Source: Betaproteobacteria bacterium Ga0074130 (lineage in GTDB: Bacteria > Pseudomonadota > Gammaproteobacteria > Burkholderiales > Rhodocyclaceae). Taken from it: 64,000 bases of DNA. How positions within the stretch are numbered: position 1 is the first letter of the stretch; the number at the start of each line of letters is the position of its first letter. The position numbers and the translations under genes are program-made. Positions 48,874-58,875 of the stretch are shown here, piece by piece. Location of the stretch: positions 21,098 through 85,097 of the forward strand of contig LNDZ01000024.1 in assembly GCA_001464495.1 (NCBI GenBank), given 5' to 3'. The notes beneath the pieces are model-generated. The model did not search any database, was not told where the DNA came from, and saw only the letters and a list, made by a program, of their open reading frames with translations.

Positions 48874-50904
48874 TTAGAATTCCAGTCGCAAAGTGGCGAA
48901 GGTGCGTCGCGGTATGAGAGGCACAATCGGCAAGCTCGAAGTTGGCGTAATAAAGCCGTAGTAGCTGCCAGAAACGCTCTGGGTTGTCACTGAGAACTCA
49001 GCGCGAGTTGCGCCGATTCTGAACGCACGCGCCAAACGGATATCTGTTGTGCCCTGCGAGGGAAGCATTTCGCTTATGCCGCGGAAACTCGTGCTACTCA
49101 GATAGGTATGGATCAGGCCAAAATCGAACTGCCCGGGTAATGCCTGAAACCACGCGACTGAATAGCTATTTCGCGGTGCCCGGAAGTTAAAATCTTGCTG
49201 ATCATCAGACTTAATGTGCGTCCGTGCTTGGCTAAAAAGGATGCGTGTGCCAGTGTTTGGACGCCAATTAAGTTGGTATTCGACGCCATGAATCTTGTAG
49301 TCGATCACATTGAAATAGTCATTTCTTGCAAATAGGGCCGACGGCCCCGTCTGACGCCGAGAAAGTAGACCTTCCAGCTTTTCGTCAAAAGCCCTCACAT
49401 CCGCTGTCAAACCAAGACTTCTAAACTCCCCCAGATAACCAAGCTCAAATGATGTGATGGTTTCTGCATCAGCATTGCCACTGGCCTTGGTTGTATTAGC
49501 GAGCAAGGCACCGGTATTAATATTGAAGAAGCGTGTATCCCCGAAGCTCTCAAAAAGGCTAGGTGCTCGAGTCGCACGCGTGGTACCCACGCGTAGAGTG
49601 TGTTCTGGGTGAGGCTGAAAGTTAAGCATCACACGCGGAGCAAGATTGCTACCGATGTGGCTATGGTTTTCGAACATCCCCCCAACGTTCAAAAGCCACT
49701 GAGGACTGAAACGCCACTCAACATTGCCAAACAAGCGTGCCATTCGCGTAGTAAGCCAATCACTACGATTGAAAAGTGGCTTTGATTGCGCACTATCTTC
49801 ACGCCAACTCACACCCCATACACTGCGGAGCGTACTGTCATGCTGCCGAGTTTTACTGAGCTCGAATTGGTAACGCCGCCCCTTACCACCTGTATCAACC
49901 ATCGCAGGCAAGGCAGGATTGCCGTACAAGAATGTGTCTTTGTATTCCTCTTCATCAAAACTGCCTGACATGCTCACCGACTCAACATCAGACAGTTGCC
50001 GGTTAAACCGAACCTGCGCATAAGCTGAGTTGTTGTACGCGGTCCGCGGACGGTTTCCGACAGTCCCATCACCCTCGTCAGTCGAGTGCTTACTGCCACC
50101 GACCATGAACTGTACTTCGTCAGTATTGGAAGGGCGCAAATCCCCCCTGAAGTTCATCTGGTTCAGCGCATTATTGTCGCTAGGCAAGGGGTTGGTCGTA
50201 GGGAATGCTTTGACCATCTCATAGCCGTTATCCGCACGGCGCGATGCGGTAATGCGGTAACTAGCCTCTGCACTTCCCCAGCCATGTCGAATAACTTGAT
50301 CACTAATTCCGTGATCACCACGTGTCACCGAAAGCATCGTGCCGTGCGTATCTGCACTGTTACGTGTAACGATATTGATGACCCCGAGAAACGCGTTTGC
50401 GCCATGAGCAGCGGAATTAGAGCCCCGCAGAACTTCGATACGCTCAATATCTTCCATGACGAGCGCAGACAAACTACGACTGCTCCCACCCGAGTTGAGA
50501 GAGGAATACACAGAGCGGCCATCAATAAAAACCTGAAGTCGTGAGCCCGTTTCATCCAGCTTCGCGTGGTACTGAACGATGTCATTCCCTCCATTCCATC
50601 CAGACACAAGGAAGCCGGGGACAAGCCGCAGCAACTCGGAGACACGCCGTGCGCCAGAGCGACGGATGATGTCGCGATCAATGATCGTGACCGCGGCGGG
50701 GGTGTCCGCCAAAGACTGAGCAAGACGAGTCACTGACAAGACCACTGGCAATTCCCCCAAATAACCCTCTTCAGTCAAAAGGTCAGGAGCAGCCGCGCAA
50801 TTAACAGAGGTCACACCCGATAGGAAGGTCGGCAGAATCACACAACGAAAAATCCCAAAAACAGACAAATGAAACCCCGGTATTTTATCTTTCACGATTA
50901 TCAT
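48874..50904 (-). CDS. TonB-dependent-receptor-like outer-membrane protein
   Basis: 676 residues from ATG 50904 (GAGGAG at six bases). A long signal region, a TonB-box-like ELPVVLSVTRLAQ, a plug domain (TPAAVTIIDRDIIRRSGARRVSELLRLVPGF; IERIEVLRGSNSAAHGANAFLGVINIVTR) and a 22-strand-type barrel ending LRLEF. It belongs to the receptor subgroup that I recall as commonly paired with a periplasmic binding protein and a c-di-GMP or kinase gene. There is no siderophore gene or Fur box here; the ligand is unknown. Confidence 0.9.
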   Translation of the reverse strand: MIIVKDKIPGFHLSVFGIFRCVILPTFLSGVTSVNCAAAPDLLTEEGYLGELPVVLSVTRLAQSLADTPAAVTIIDRDIIRRSGARRVSELLRLVPGFLVSGWNGGNDIVQYHAKLDETGSRLQVFIDGRSVYSSLNSGGSSRSLSALVMEDIERIEVLRGSNSAAHGANAFLGVINIVTRNSADTHGTMLSVTRGDHGISDQVIRHGWGSAEASYRITASRRADNGYEMVKAFPTTNPLPSDNNALNQMNFRGDLRPSNTDEVQFMVGGSKHSTDEGDGTVGNRPRTAYNNSAYAQVRFNRQLSDVESVSMSGSFDEEEYKDTFLYGNPALPAMVDTGGKGRRYQFELSKTRQHDSTLRSVWGVSWREDSAQSKPLFNRSDWLTTRMARLFGNVEWRFSPQWLLNVGGMFENHSHIGSNLAPRVMLNFQPHPEHTLRVGTTRATRAPSLFESFGDTRFFNINTGALLANTTKASGNADAETITSFELGYLGEFRSLGLTADVRAFDEKLEGLLSRRQTGPSALFARNDYFNVIDYKIHGVEYQLNWRPNTGTRILFSQARTHIKSDDQQDFNFRAPRNSYSVAWFQALPGQFDFGLIHTYLSSTSFRGISEMLPSQGTTDIRLARAFRIGATRAEFSVTTQSVSGSYYGFITPTSSLPIVPLIPRRTFATLRLEF

Positions 50905-50998
50905 ACCCGACTCCTCACCCACATATTGTGTTTTCGTTATGAACAGCCAACAACGCCACTTCACCTAGCGCCAAGAAAGGTGCCCCGTAGCTGGCTTA

Positions 50999-51577
50999 TT
51001 AGTTTCGATTATTGAGTTTTTGCATTGCGGCGGTAAATTCCGCGCGATGCAATTGGGGCCATGCAAGCAAGGCGCGGTCCAGGGCGGCATCAATAGCCTC
51101 CTGTTCTTCGCGGCGTGGTGGCTTTAAAACAAAATTGACGACTTCGTTGCGGTCACCTGGATGACCCACGCCGATGCGCAGCCGCCAGTAATCCTGCGTC
51201 CCCAGATGGGCAGTGATGTCCTTCAGCCCGTTGTGACCACCGGAGCCCCCACCGAACTTGAGGCGCAACTGTCCCGGGGGAATATCGAGCTCATCATGCA
51301 CCACCAGAATTTCCTGTGGTTCGATCTTGTAGAACTGGGCTAAAGCACGCACCGAGAGGCCGGAGCGGTTCATGAAGGTTTGCGGCAGTAGGATCCAGAC
51401 ACCTTGACTGCGGCCGTTACCCGCGATGCCATGAAAGCGGCTTTCAGGGCTGAGATTGATTGAAAGTTCGCGTGCGAGCTGCTCACAAAACCAAAACCCG
51501 GCGTTATGCCGGGTTTCGGAGTATTCGGCCCCGGGGTTCCCGAGGCCGACGATGAGACGCAAAGAAGATTGCGTCAT
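50999..51577 (-). CDS. pth: Peptidyl-tRNA hydrolase
   Basis: Recycles tRNA from stalled peptidyl-tRNA. 192 residues with [22 protein letters not shown] (catalytic His), [43 protein letters not shown] (catalytic Asp and substrate loop). It follows rplY after eight bases, a standard pairing. Confidence 0.97.
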   Translation of the reverse strand: MTQSSLRLIVGLGNPGAEYSETRHNAGFWFCEQLARELSINLSPESRFHGIAGNGRSQGVWILLPQTFMNRSGLSVRALAQFYKIEPQEILVVHDELDIPPGQLRLKFGGGSGGHNGLKDITAHLGTQDYWRLRIGVGHPGDRNEVVNFVLKPPRREEQEAIDAALDRALLAWPQLHRAEFTAAMQKLNNRN

Positions 51578-51585
51578 CGGTACAT

Positions 51586-52203
51586 TTACTTCTTGTCTGC
51601 TGCTGCGCCAGTTGCGGCAGCTTCGTCAGCCACAGCACCACGCGGGATGGCGATAGCGGCAACGACGGGGTCTTCACCCTTGTGCAGATTAGCCTCAACA
51701 CCGTTCGGCAGCTTGATCTGCGAAACGTGGATCGAGTGACCAACATCCAAATCCTTGAGGTCAACTTCAATGAACTCAGGCAGGTTGCCTGGCAGGCACT
51801 TCACGTCGAGCTCGTTCAGCACGTGCGAGATGATGCCGCCGTTCAGCTTGACGCCAGGGGCGATGTCAGCGTTCACGAAGTGGAACGGAATCTTGGTGTG
51901 GATCTTGTGGGTAGCATCGACGCGTTGCAGATCGATGTGCAGAACCAGCGGGCGGAAGGGGTGACGTTGCACATCGCGCAGAATCACGGTTTCCTTGGCG
52001 CCATCGAGGTTGATGGTCAGCACTGACGAATGAAAAGCTTCCTGACGCAGCAGGTGGAACAGTTCATTGTGGTCAAACTCGACTGCTTGCGGCGCCTGGG
52101 TTCCACCGTAGACGATACCGGGGAAACGACCAGCGTGACGCAGGCGGCGGCTCGCTCCGGTGCCCTGCAGGGTACGCTTAGTTGCGTTGAATTCAATAGA
52201 CAT
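51586..52203 (-). CDS. rplY: 50S ribosomal protein L25 (long, Ctc form)
   Basis: 205 residues: the 5S-rRNA-binding L25 domain ([30 protein letters not shown]) plus the C-terminal TL5/Ctc beta domain, and an Ala-rich tail ending in KK. The long form is usual outside the enterics. It is in the usual prs-rplY-pth order. The 178-base gap before it (52204-52381) contains hairpins such as CCTTCGC/GCGAAGG but no gene. Confidence 0.96.
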   Translation of the reverse strand: MSIEFNATKRTLQGTGASRRLRHAGRFPGIVYGGTQAPQAVEFDHNELFHLLRQEAFHSSVLTINLDGAKETVILRDVQRHPFRPLVLHIDLQRVDATHKIHTKIPFHFVNADIAPGVKLNGGIISHVLNELDVKCLPGNLPEFIEVDLKDLDVGHSIHVSQIKLPNGVEANLHKGEDPVVAAIAIPRGAVADEAAATGAAADKK

Positions 52204-52381
52204 TTTACAACTCCAAATTACCCGATCCGCGACCAGACCGGGGGTTAAAGACCTTCGCTTATCGCGAAGGGTTCGGAAGAAAACCTTCCGGATTCACTAG
52301 CAACGACAACCCGCTATTGGGCAAGCAACTATTTGATTTGCTTGCTGCGGGATCCAAGGGGACCGAGATCCCCTTGCTTAC

Positions 52382-53332
52382 TTAATCCATGAACAGAGAA
52401 GATACGGAAGACTCGGTCGAGATGCGCAGCATGGTCTCTGCCAGCAATTCGGCAATCGACAGTTGACGAATCTTTCCGCAGGCCTTGGCGTCTTCACGCA
52501 GCGGGATGGTGTCGGTGACAACCAGCTCATCCAGCGACGACTCCTTAATGCGCTCAATCGCGCTACCCGACAACACCGGGTGTGTACAGTAGGCCAGCAC
52601 CTTGGAGGCACCATGATCCTTGAGTGCCTGAGCCGCCTTGCACAAGGTGCCTGCGGTATCCACCATGTCATCCATGATGACGCAGGTGCGGCCCTCAACA
52701 TCACCGATGATGTTCATCACTTCCGACACATTCGCCTTGGGGCGACGCTTGTCGATAATGGCCAGATCTGACTCAAGACGCTTAGCCAACGCACGGGCAC
52801 GGACCACGCCACCCACATCTGGCGACACCACCAGTAGGTTGTCGTAGCGTTGTTTCCAGATGTCGCCCAGCAGAATCGGTGTGGCGTAGACGTTATCGAC
52901 AGGAATATCGAAGAAGCCCTGAATTTGGTCGGCGTGCAAATCAACGGTCAGCACACGATCAACGCCAACGGATTGCAGCATATTGGCAACCACCTTGGCG
53001 GTAATAGCCACACGTGCGGAGCGCGGACGGCGGTCCTGACGGGCATAACCAAAGTAAGGGATGGCGGCGGTAATCCGGCCCGCTGAGGCGCGCTTGAGCG
53101 CATCTACCAGCACCATCAGCTCCATCAGGCTGTCGTTGGTCGGCTCGCAGGTAGATTGCAGGACGAACACGTCGCGACCGCGCACATGCTCTAGCAACTC
53201 AACATTGACCTCGCCATCCGAGAAGCGGCCAACGGTGGCGCGCCCGAGCGACATGTTCAGGCGCTTGGCTACATCAGCCGCCAATTTGGGGTTGGCGTTG
53301 CCGGTGAATACCATCAAGCTGTCGTAGGCCAT
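52382..53332 (-). CDS. prs: Ribose-phosphate pyrophosphokinase
   Basis: Makes PRPP. 316 residues from ATG 53332 ([21 protein letters not shown]). Conserved parts: [53 protein letters not shown] and the PRPP loop [19 protein letters not shown] terminator-like hairpin lies between the tRNA gene and this start, so expression may be attenuated or depend on a promoter in that region. Confidence 0.97.
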   Translation of the reverse strand: MAYDSLMVFTGNANPKLAADVAKRLNMSLGRATVGRFSDGEVNVELLEHVRGRDVFVLQSTCEPTNDSLMELMVLVDALKRASAGRITAAIPYFGYARQDRRPRSARVAITAKVVANMLQSVGVDRVLTVDLHADQIQGFFDIPVDNVYATPILLGDIWKQRYDNLLVVSPDVGGVVRARALAKRLESDLAIIDKRRPKANVSEVMNIIGDVEGRTCVIMDDMVDTAGTLCKAAQALKDHGASKVLAYCTHPVLSGSAIERIKESSLDELVVTDTIPLREDAKACGKIRQLSIAELLAETMLRISTESSVSSLFMD

Positions 53333-53357
53333 TTGCGTCTCGCGACAAAACGATTCT

Positions 53358-53394
53358 GAAAAAGCAAAAGCGGACAGATGAGTCATCTGCCCGC
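53358..53394 (-). terminator. Terminator/attenuator between tRNA-Gln and prs
   Basis: On the minus strand GCGGGCAGAT-GACTC-ATCTGTCCGC (one G-U pair) followed by TTTTGCTTTTTC. It would end the tRNA transcript 14 bases after the CCA and reduce read-through into prs. Confidence 0.75.
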
Positions 53395-53407
53395 GGCATG
53401 AATTCTG

Positions 53408-53484
53408 TGGCTGGGGAAGAAGGATTCGAACCTTCGCATGCCGGAATCAAAATCCGGTGCCTTAACCAGCTTGGCGACTCCCCA
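53408..53484 (-). tRNA. tRNA-Gln (UUG)
   Basis: A 77-nucleotide cloverleaf with CCA encoded. Acceptor stem TGGGGAG with CTTCCCCA, discriminator G, D-loop CAAGCTGGTTAAGGC, anticodon arm CCGGA-TTTTGAT-TCCGG giving anticodon TTG, and T-arm GAAGG-TTCGAAT-CCTTC. The position between ispE and prs is shared by many beta-proteobacteria. Confidence 0.97.
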
Positions 53485-53527
53485 ACAATCAGCTGCACCA
53501 CAAACTGGTACCGCCGAAAGGACGCGA

Positions 53528-53556
53528 ATTATCCAGTGCAATTCAGATTAAGTCAA
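53528..53556 (-). promoter_or_regulatory. Promoter of tRNA-Gln
   Basis: -35 TTGACT (53551-53556) inside the last codons of ispE, 17-base spacer, -10 GATAAT (53528-53533). Start expected about 40 bases before the mature tRNA. Confidence 0.7.
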
Positions 53557-54378
53557 GCAATCCTGCAAGGGGTGTTGATCTAATCCGTCAGCCACGAATC
53601 CACGCACATGCGTTGGCAACTGTTCGAGCGCAGCTTGCGCCGCCTTGGCATCGGCAAACTCGACAAAGACACAGGCGCCAGAACCGCTCATACGCGCCAC
53701 CCCATATGGGCGCAGCAAGTCGAGATAAGCGCCCACCTCTGGGTATAGCTGCACTGCAATGGGCTCCAGATCATTGCGCCCCTGTCCTGCAGACCAATCG
53801 CTCGGTGAAATAACAGGCGTACTGCGGCACAAATCTGGGCTGCTGAAAATGGCGGGCGTTGGGACACTGACGGGGGGGATCAAAACTAGATAGCTACTGG
53901 GTAGCAAATGCACGTCGGTGAAAGCCTCGCCAACGCCCTCGGCAAATGCGGCGTGACCATGCACAAAAATCGGGACATCTGCCCCCAGCTGCAAACCAAG
54001 GACTTCCAGCTCCGCACGACTCAAGCCGGTCTGCCATAACTGGTTCAACGCAATCAGCGTCGTCGCAGCATCAGAGCTACCACCGCCCAAACCGCCCCCC
54101 ATCGGCAGGCGTTTGTCCAAACGGATCTCAACACCTTGCGACGTGCCGGTATGGGCTTGCAATAGTCGCGCCGCGCGAACCGTCAGATCATGCTGAGGCA
54201 ACACGCCCGGCAAGGGATTGGCGTGCGTAACGAGTGGCTCATCACGAACAGTAAAATAGAGCGTATCGCCGTAATCAATGAAACGGAAAACGGTTTGCAG
54301 CAAATGGTAGCCATCCGCACGGCGACCAGTCACATGCAGAAAAAGATTAAGCTTGGCGGGTGCTGGCCAGGCCTTCAT
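53548..54378 (-). CDS. ispE: 4-diphosphocytidyl-2-C-methyl-D-erythritol kinase
   Basis: A GHMP kinase of the MEP isoprenoid pathway. 276 residues: WPAPAKLNLFLHVTGRRADGYHLLQ at the start, the ATP loop LPMGGGLGGGSSDAATTLIALN, and ARMSGSGACVFVEF near the end. The start overlaps the end of lolB by four bases. Confidence 0.96.
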   Translation of the reverse strand: MKAWPAPAKLNLFLHVTGRRADGYHLLQTVFRFIDYGDTLYFTVRDEPLVTHANPLPGVLPQHDLTVRAARLLQAHTGTSQGVEIRLDKRLPMGGGLGGGSSDAATTLIALNQLWQTGLSRAELEVLGLQLGADVPIFVHGHAAFAEGVGEAFTDVHLLPSSYLVLIPPVSVPTPAIFSSPDLCRSTPVISPSDWSAGQGRNDLEPIAVQLYPEVGAYLDLLRPYGVARMSGSGACVFVEFADAKAAQAALEQLPTHVRGFVADGLDQHPLQDCLT

Positions 54379-54896
54379 GGTTGACTCCGTAGCGGTGCCT
54401 CATCCCAGCGATCAATACGCAGGCGAAGTGCAAGATCAGGGCTTTCGAGCGAGAGTAATTGCGGCCGCCCGGCTTCGTCATAACGCAGCCATTCAACGGT
54501 CCAGTCAGGTAGAACCAAGCGGCGCGGCTGTCGTGCCTCGTTCCGTTCGGCTTGGGGCGCAATGCCACGCATCCAGTCAGGCAATGCGGCCAACGGCAGA
54601 GGTGTACCAAACAACCGGGCAGCCAAGGCCTCCAGCGTCGCGGCTTCATGGCGCTCGCCATTGGGAAGACTCAGCACGGCCGACGCCCCGTTGCGACGCA
54701 GCTCCGCCACGCCCTGCCCAAGGGGACTCGTCAGCACCAGCTCATCTGTCTGATCAGAGTGCAGCCAATCGATGACACCATGATAGGCAGCATCTTGGTG
54801 ACGAATCGAAATGCGGCCACTCAGGGCAAAGCCAGTATCGGCATAAGCGATACTGCCTAAGAGCAGCGCACCGAGGAATGGCAGCAGATACTTCAA
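54375..54896 (-). CDS. lolB: LolB-like outer-membrane lipoprotein receptor lacking the lipid-anchor cysteine
   Basis: LolB receives lipoproteins from LolA and inserts them in the outer membrane. 173 residues; position between the TPR gene and ispE, the ending and the pattern GFALSGRISIRH...GVIDWLHSDQTDELVLTSPLGQGVAEL...LPDWMRGIAP fit LolB. Normally the signal peptide ends in a lipobox with Cys. Here it reads LLGSIAYADTG, a signal-peptidase-I site, and the protein has no cysteine at all. The start is fixed by a four-base overlap with the upstream stop. It would be soluble in the periplasm unless anchored another way. Confidence 0.82.
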   Translation of the reverse strand: MKYLLPFLGALLLGSIAYADTGFALSGRISIRHQDAAYHGVIDWLHSDQTDELVLTSPLGQGVAELRRNGASAVLSLPNGERHEAATLEALAARLFGTPLPLAALPDWMRGIAPQAERNEARQPRRLVLPDWTVEWLRYDEAGRPQLLSLESPDLALRLRIDRWDEAPLRSQP

Positions 54897-56599
54897 GGCT
54901 GATGCTTCTTGATCGTCTCTATCAGCACTTCGTTATCCGGGGTTTCCCGTGCAGCGTCGGCCCACACCTTTCGTGCTTCAGCTTGGCGACCCAGCGACCA
55001 CAACACTTCACCCAAATGGGCTGCAATCTCTGCATCCGGGCGACGATTGAATGCCTTCTGCAGCACCTCAAGTGCCGCCTGCTTTTGGCCCTTGCGATAC
55101 AGCACCCAACCTTTGCTATCCAGAATGAAGGGGTCATCCGGTAGGAGCTGAAGCGCCTTGTCGATCAAATGCTCCGCCTCATCAAGGCGTACGCCACGGT
55201 CAGCCAAGGAATAGCCCAGTGCATTGTAGGCGTGTGCATGGTCAGGCTTTAGCTTGATCAGCCGCTGCCACAAACGCTCGGCCACATCGAACTTGCGCAG
55301 GCGATCTGCACTAAGGCCGGTCTCGTAAAGCAGTTCAGGGTCATTCGGCTTGGCAGTTAAGGCCTTGTCCAGCAGGGTATAAGCCTCTTCATTGCGATTC
55401 GCATCGCGCAACAACTGCGCCTCGGCGAGGCGCAGTTGGGTCCGGGTGGCATCATCCGTCGGAGTCAATCTTTGCAGTAGGGTACGCGCTCCGCTCACAT
55501 CGCCCATACGGGCTGTCAGCTGTGCCGCACGCGACTGGGCAGACACATACTGCGCGCCCGGCGTCACGCCCGCATACCACTCGATGGCCGCCTTGGTGTC
55601 CTTCTTGTCTTCCGCAATCTGGCCAAGATAGGTACGCACCAGATTGCTTTCCGGGTAGTTGAGATCGATCAGGCGACGCAAATTGGTTTCGGCCGTATCG
55701 TAGTCACGCAGCTGTAGCGATAGCAAACCGACGGCATAGATCACATCTGCATTTGCAGGCTGTGCCTCCAGCACCTTTTTGAACTCGACCAGCGCATCAT
55801 CAAAACGTCGCTCGGACACAAGGGCTCTGGCAAGACCCAGACGCGCATCGCTCGCCTGCGGATTGGCACGCACAAAAGGCCCCAGAATCGCAATCACTTG
55901 TTGCGGTTCTGTCTGCACCAGCAAGGCCTTAAAGAGGGCAGCAAACTCCCATTCTGGGCGCAGCTTTAAAGCCGCTTCAATATCCGACTGGGCGCGCGGA
56001 AAATCCTTGGCGGCATAGGCGGCCTGAGCACGTGCAAAGTGCGCTTCCGGTAACTTCAAATACGGTACGGTTGCGTCCTCAACCACCTTGTAAGCGGCCG
56101 TCTTGTCTTGCACCCGCGCCATCAGACGATTAATGCGCATCAGTGCGGCCGGAGCATTTTCAGTGTCGAGCGCTAGCGAACGTGACAGATGGGCGGCCAC
56201 TTCATCAAGGCGACCAAATGACGCTGCCAGCGTGACCGCCATTTGCTGCGCAGCGGCCGACTCGGGCTCACCCTCAACCCATACACGCGTGGCTGCCAGT
56301 GCCGAATCGTACTGACGGGCATGCAATGCAACCTCTGCTGCGCGCTGGGCCAGGCGCGGATCACGCGTGGTCTGGGCAAGGTCAAGATAGGCGGCGACAG
56401 ACAGCGGAATTTGCCCGCGCGAACCCGCCACCTCGGCGAACATGAACTGATAAAGAATCTGCGGCGTCAGACCGGTCATCGTCTCTTTTTCACTCGCCGG
56501 TGCAGCGATGCTCTCCGCAGCCATGACATGGCAGCCTGCAATCAGCAGCAGGGTCGATAGCAGGGAGGACAGACGCGGTGAGCGGTAACGCTGTTTCAT
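54893..56599 (-). CDS. Tetratricopeptide-repeat lipoprotein
   Basis: About 568 residues. ATG 56599 gives RLSSLLSTLLLIAGC, a signal with lipobox IAGC at residue 22. From about residue 60 to the end are at least twelve TPR units, for example HAYNALGYSLADRGVRLDEAEHLIDKAL (only part shown) and DARLGLARALVSERRFDDALVEF. TPR proteins of this kind are scaffolds for envelope machines; the partner is unknown. The order TPR-lolB-ispE is conserved in beta-proteobacteria. There is no good ribosome-binding site, so the start could lie 12-18 bases further up. Divergent from mutM. Confidence 0.85.
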   Translation of the reverse strand: MKQRYRSPRLSSLLSTLLLIAGCHVMAAESIAAPASEKETMTGLTPQILYQFMFAEVAGSRGQIPLSVAAYLDLAQTTRDPRLAQRAAEVALHARQYDSALAATRVWVEGEPESAAAQQMAVTLAASFGRLDEVAAHLSRSLALDTENAPAALMRINRLMARVQDKTAAYKVVEDATVPYLKLPEAHFARAQAAYAAKDFPRAQSDIEAALKLRPEWEFAALFKALLVQTEPQQVIAILGPFVRANPQASDARLGLARALVSERRFDDALVEFKKVLEAQPANADVIYAVGLLSLQLRDYDTAETNLRRLIDLNYPESNLVRTYLGQIAEDKKDTKAAIEWYAGVTPGAQYVSAQSRAAQLTARMGDVSGARTLLQRLTPTDDATRTQLRLAEAQLLRDANRNEEAYTLLDKALTAKPNDPELLYETGLSADRLRKFDVAERLWQRLIKLKPDHAHAYNALGYSLADRGVRLDEAEHLIDKALQLLPDDPFILDSKGWVLYRKGQKQAALEVLQKAFNRRPDAEIAAHLGEVLWSLGRQAEARKVWADAARETPDNEVLIETIKKHQP

Positions 56600-56669
56600 G
56601 TCAGCAGCAATCATCATTGAATCGTTAGAATACGGGCATGTTAGCAGGTTCGCCAAGCCCTCTCTGATC

Positions 56670-57479
56670 ATGCCCGAACTCCCCGAAGTTGAAGTCACCC
56701 GCTTGGGTATTGCGCCGGACCTGACGGGTCGTCGCGTCACCAATGTCGTGGCGCGCACCCCGAAGCTACGTTACCCGATTCCGCCCAATCTGAACGTACT
56801 GTTATGTGACAGGGTGTTGCGGTCGGTTACACGTCGCGCCAAGTATCTGCTGCTGGATTTTGGTAGCGGCCGACTATTGATGCATCTGGGTATGAGTGGC
56901 AGCCTGCGCTTGCTGCCGTCAGGTACTCCACCAGAAAAGCACGACCATCTGGATATCGAATTTGGTAACACGTTGCTGCGTCTGCGCGATCCGCGTCGCT
57001 TCGGTGCGGCCTTGTGGCTAAACGGCGAAGACAGTCACCCCTTACTGGATGTACTCGGCCCAGAACCGCTGGAGGCGTCATTTACTGCACGCTGGCTACA
57101 TGCAGCACTCAAGAAGCGAGGGACGCCCATCAAGCCAACGCTGATGGATGGACACTTGGTCGTTGGGATCGGCAACATCTATGCCTCGGAGAGCCTGTTC
57201 CGCTCACGCATCAACCCCAAGACGGTTGCCGGCAAGGTGTCGTTGCAACGATTGGAGCGGCTGGTACCGGAAATCAAAGCCACACTTGAAGCAGCCATCG
57301 CCAAGGGCGGCAGCAGCTTGCGCGACTTCATCCACTCTGATGGCAGCTCAGGCTACTTTCAACAAGAGTATTTTGTCTACGGACGCGATGGTCAGCCCTG
57401 CAGGGTGTGCGGTACAACCATCAAACGCTTGGTACAGGCACAGCGTGCGACATTCTATTGCCCGATCTGCCAGAAATAA
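56670..57479 (+). CDS. mutM: Formamidopyrimidine-DNA glycosylase
   Basis: Removes 8-oxoguanine and Fapy lesions. 269 residues from ATG 56670; after loss of Met the catalytic Pro and Glu are in place (PELPEVEVTR). RRAKYLLLDFG holds the conserved Lys, VGIGNIYASESLFRSRINP the helix-two-turn-helix, and the C-terminal zinc finger is CRVCGTTIKRLVQAQRATFYCPIC. The frame is open upstream but those residues are not part of the family. Confidence 0.97.
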   Translation: MPELPEVEVTRLGIAPDLTGRRVTNVVARTPKLRYPIPPNLNVLLCDRVLRSVTRRAKYLLLDFGSGRLLMHLGMSGSLRLLPSGTPPEKHDHLDIEFGNTLLRLRDPRRFGAALWLNGEDSHPLLDVLGPEPLEASFTARWLHAALKKRGTPIKPTLMDGHLVVGIGNIYASESLFRSRINPKTVAGKVSLQRLERLVPEIKATLEAAIAKGGSSLRDFIHSDGSSGYFQQEYFVYGRDGQPCRVCGTTIKRLVQAQRATFYCPICQK

Positions 57480-57506
57480 TTAGCAGGCCGTGCATACCTT
57501 CACACC

Positions 57507-58284
<778 letters not shown>

Positions 58285-58338
58285 TCACTCAAAATACGGT
58301 TGCCTGTACAACAGCAAAGGCAACTCGCTCGATCAATA

Positions 58339-58866
58339 CTACGCCTGTTCCAGCAAGTGAAAATGCACTTGCCCCGCATCACCGCGACGGACGACCTGCC
58401 ACGGACCCAAGGCATCCAGCGGGTGCTCGGCCTCAACGTATAGAAGGGCCTCTGGTGCCACCCATTGCGGTAACAAGGGCGCAACTTTGTCCAGCCACCC
58501 TTTGCCATACGGCGGGTCAAGAAAGATCAGGTCAAATACAGGCTGCGCGGCGAATTTTAGCGCATCCCCGCTGACCACCCTCACCTGCGGCAATTGCAGT
58601 GCCGCCAGATGGCCTTTCAGGGCGCTCAGCGCCTTGGCGTCACGTTCGACCAGCACGACCTCTTCCGCCCCGCGCGATGCGGCCTCGAAACCGAGAATAC
58701 CGCTGCCCGCAAACAAGTCCAGGCAGCGTAATCCGCTGAGGTCCTGCCCCAGCCAGTTGAACAGGGTCTCTCGGACACGATCTGGCGTCGGTCGTAGGCC
58801 GCCCACATCAACAACCTGGATCAGGCGACTGCGATGCGTTCCGCCGGTGATACGAATTCGACTCAC
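58339..58866 (-). CDS. rsmD: 16S rRNA (guanine966-N2)-methyltransferase
   Basis: 175 residues. RITGGTHRSRLIQV at the start, the SAM loop CLDLFAGSGILGFEAASRGA, and the catalytic DLIFLDPPYGKGWLD (DPPY). Lies between the second M16 gene and coaD, a normal neighbourhood for rsmD. Confidence 0.96.
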   Translation of the reverse strand: MSRIRITGGTHRSRLIQVVDVGGLRPTPDRVRETLFNWLGQDLSGLRCLDLFAGSGILGFEAASRGAEEVVLVERDAKALSALKGHLAALQLPQVRVVSGDALKFAAQPVFDLIFLDPPYGKGWLDKVAPLLPQWVAPEALLYVEAEHPLDALGPWQVVRRGDAGQVHFHLLEQA

Positions 58867-58875
58867 AGACAGGGC

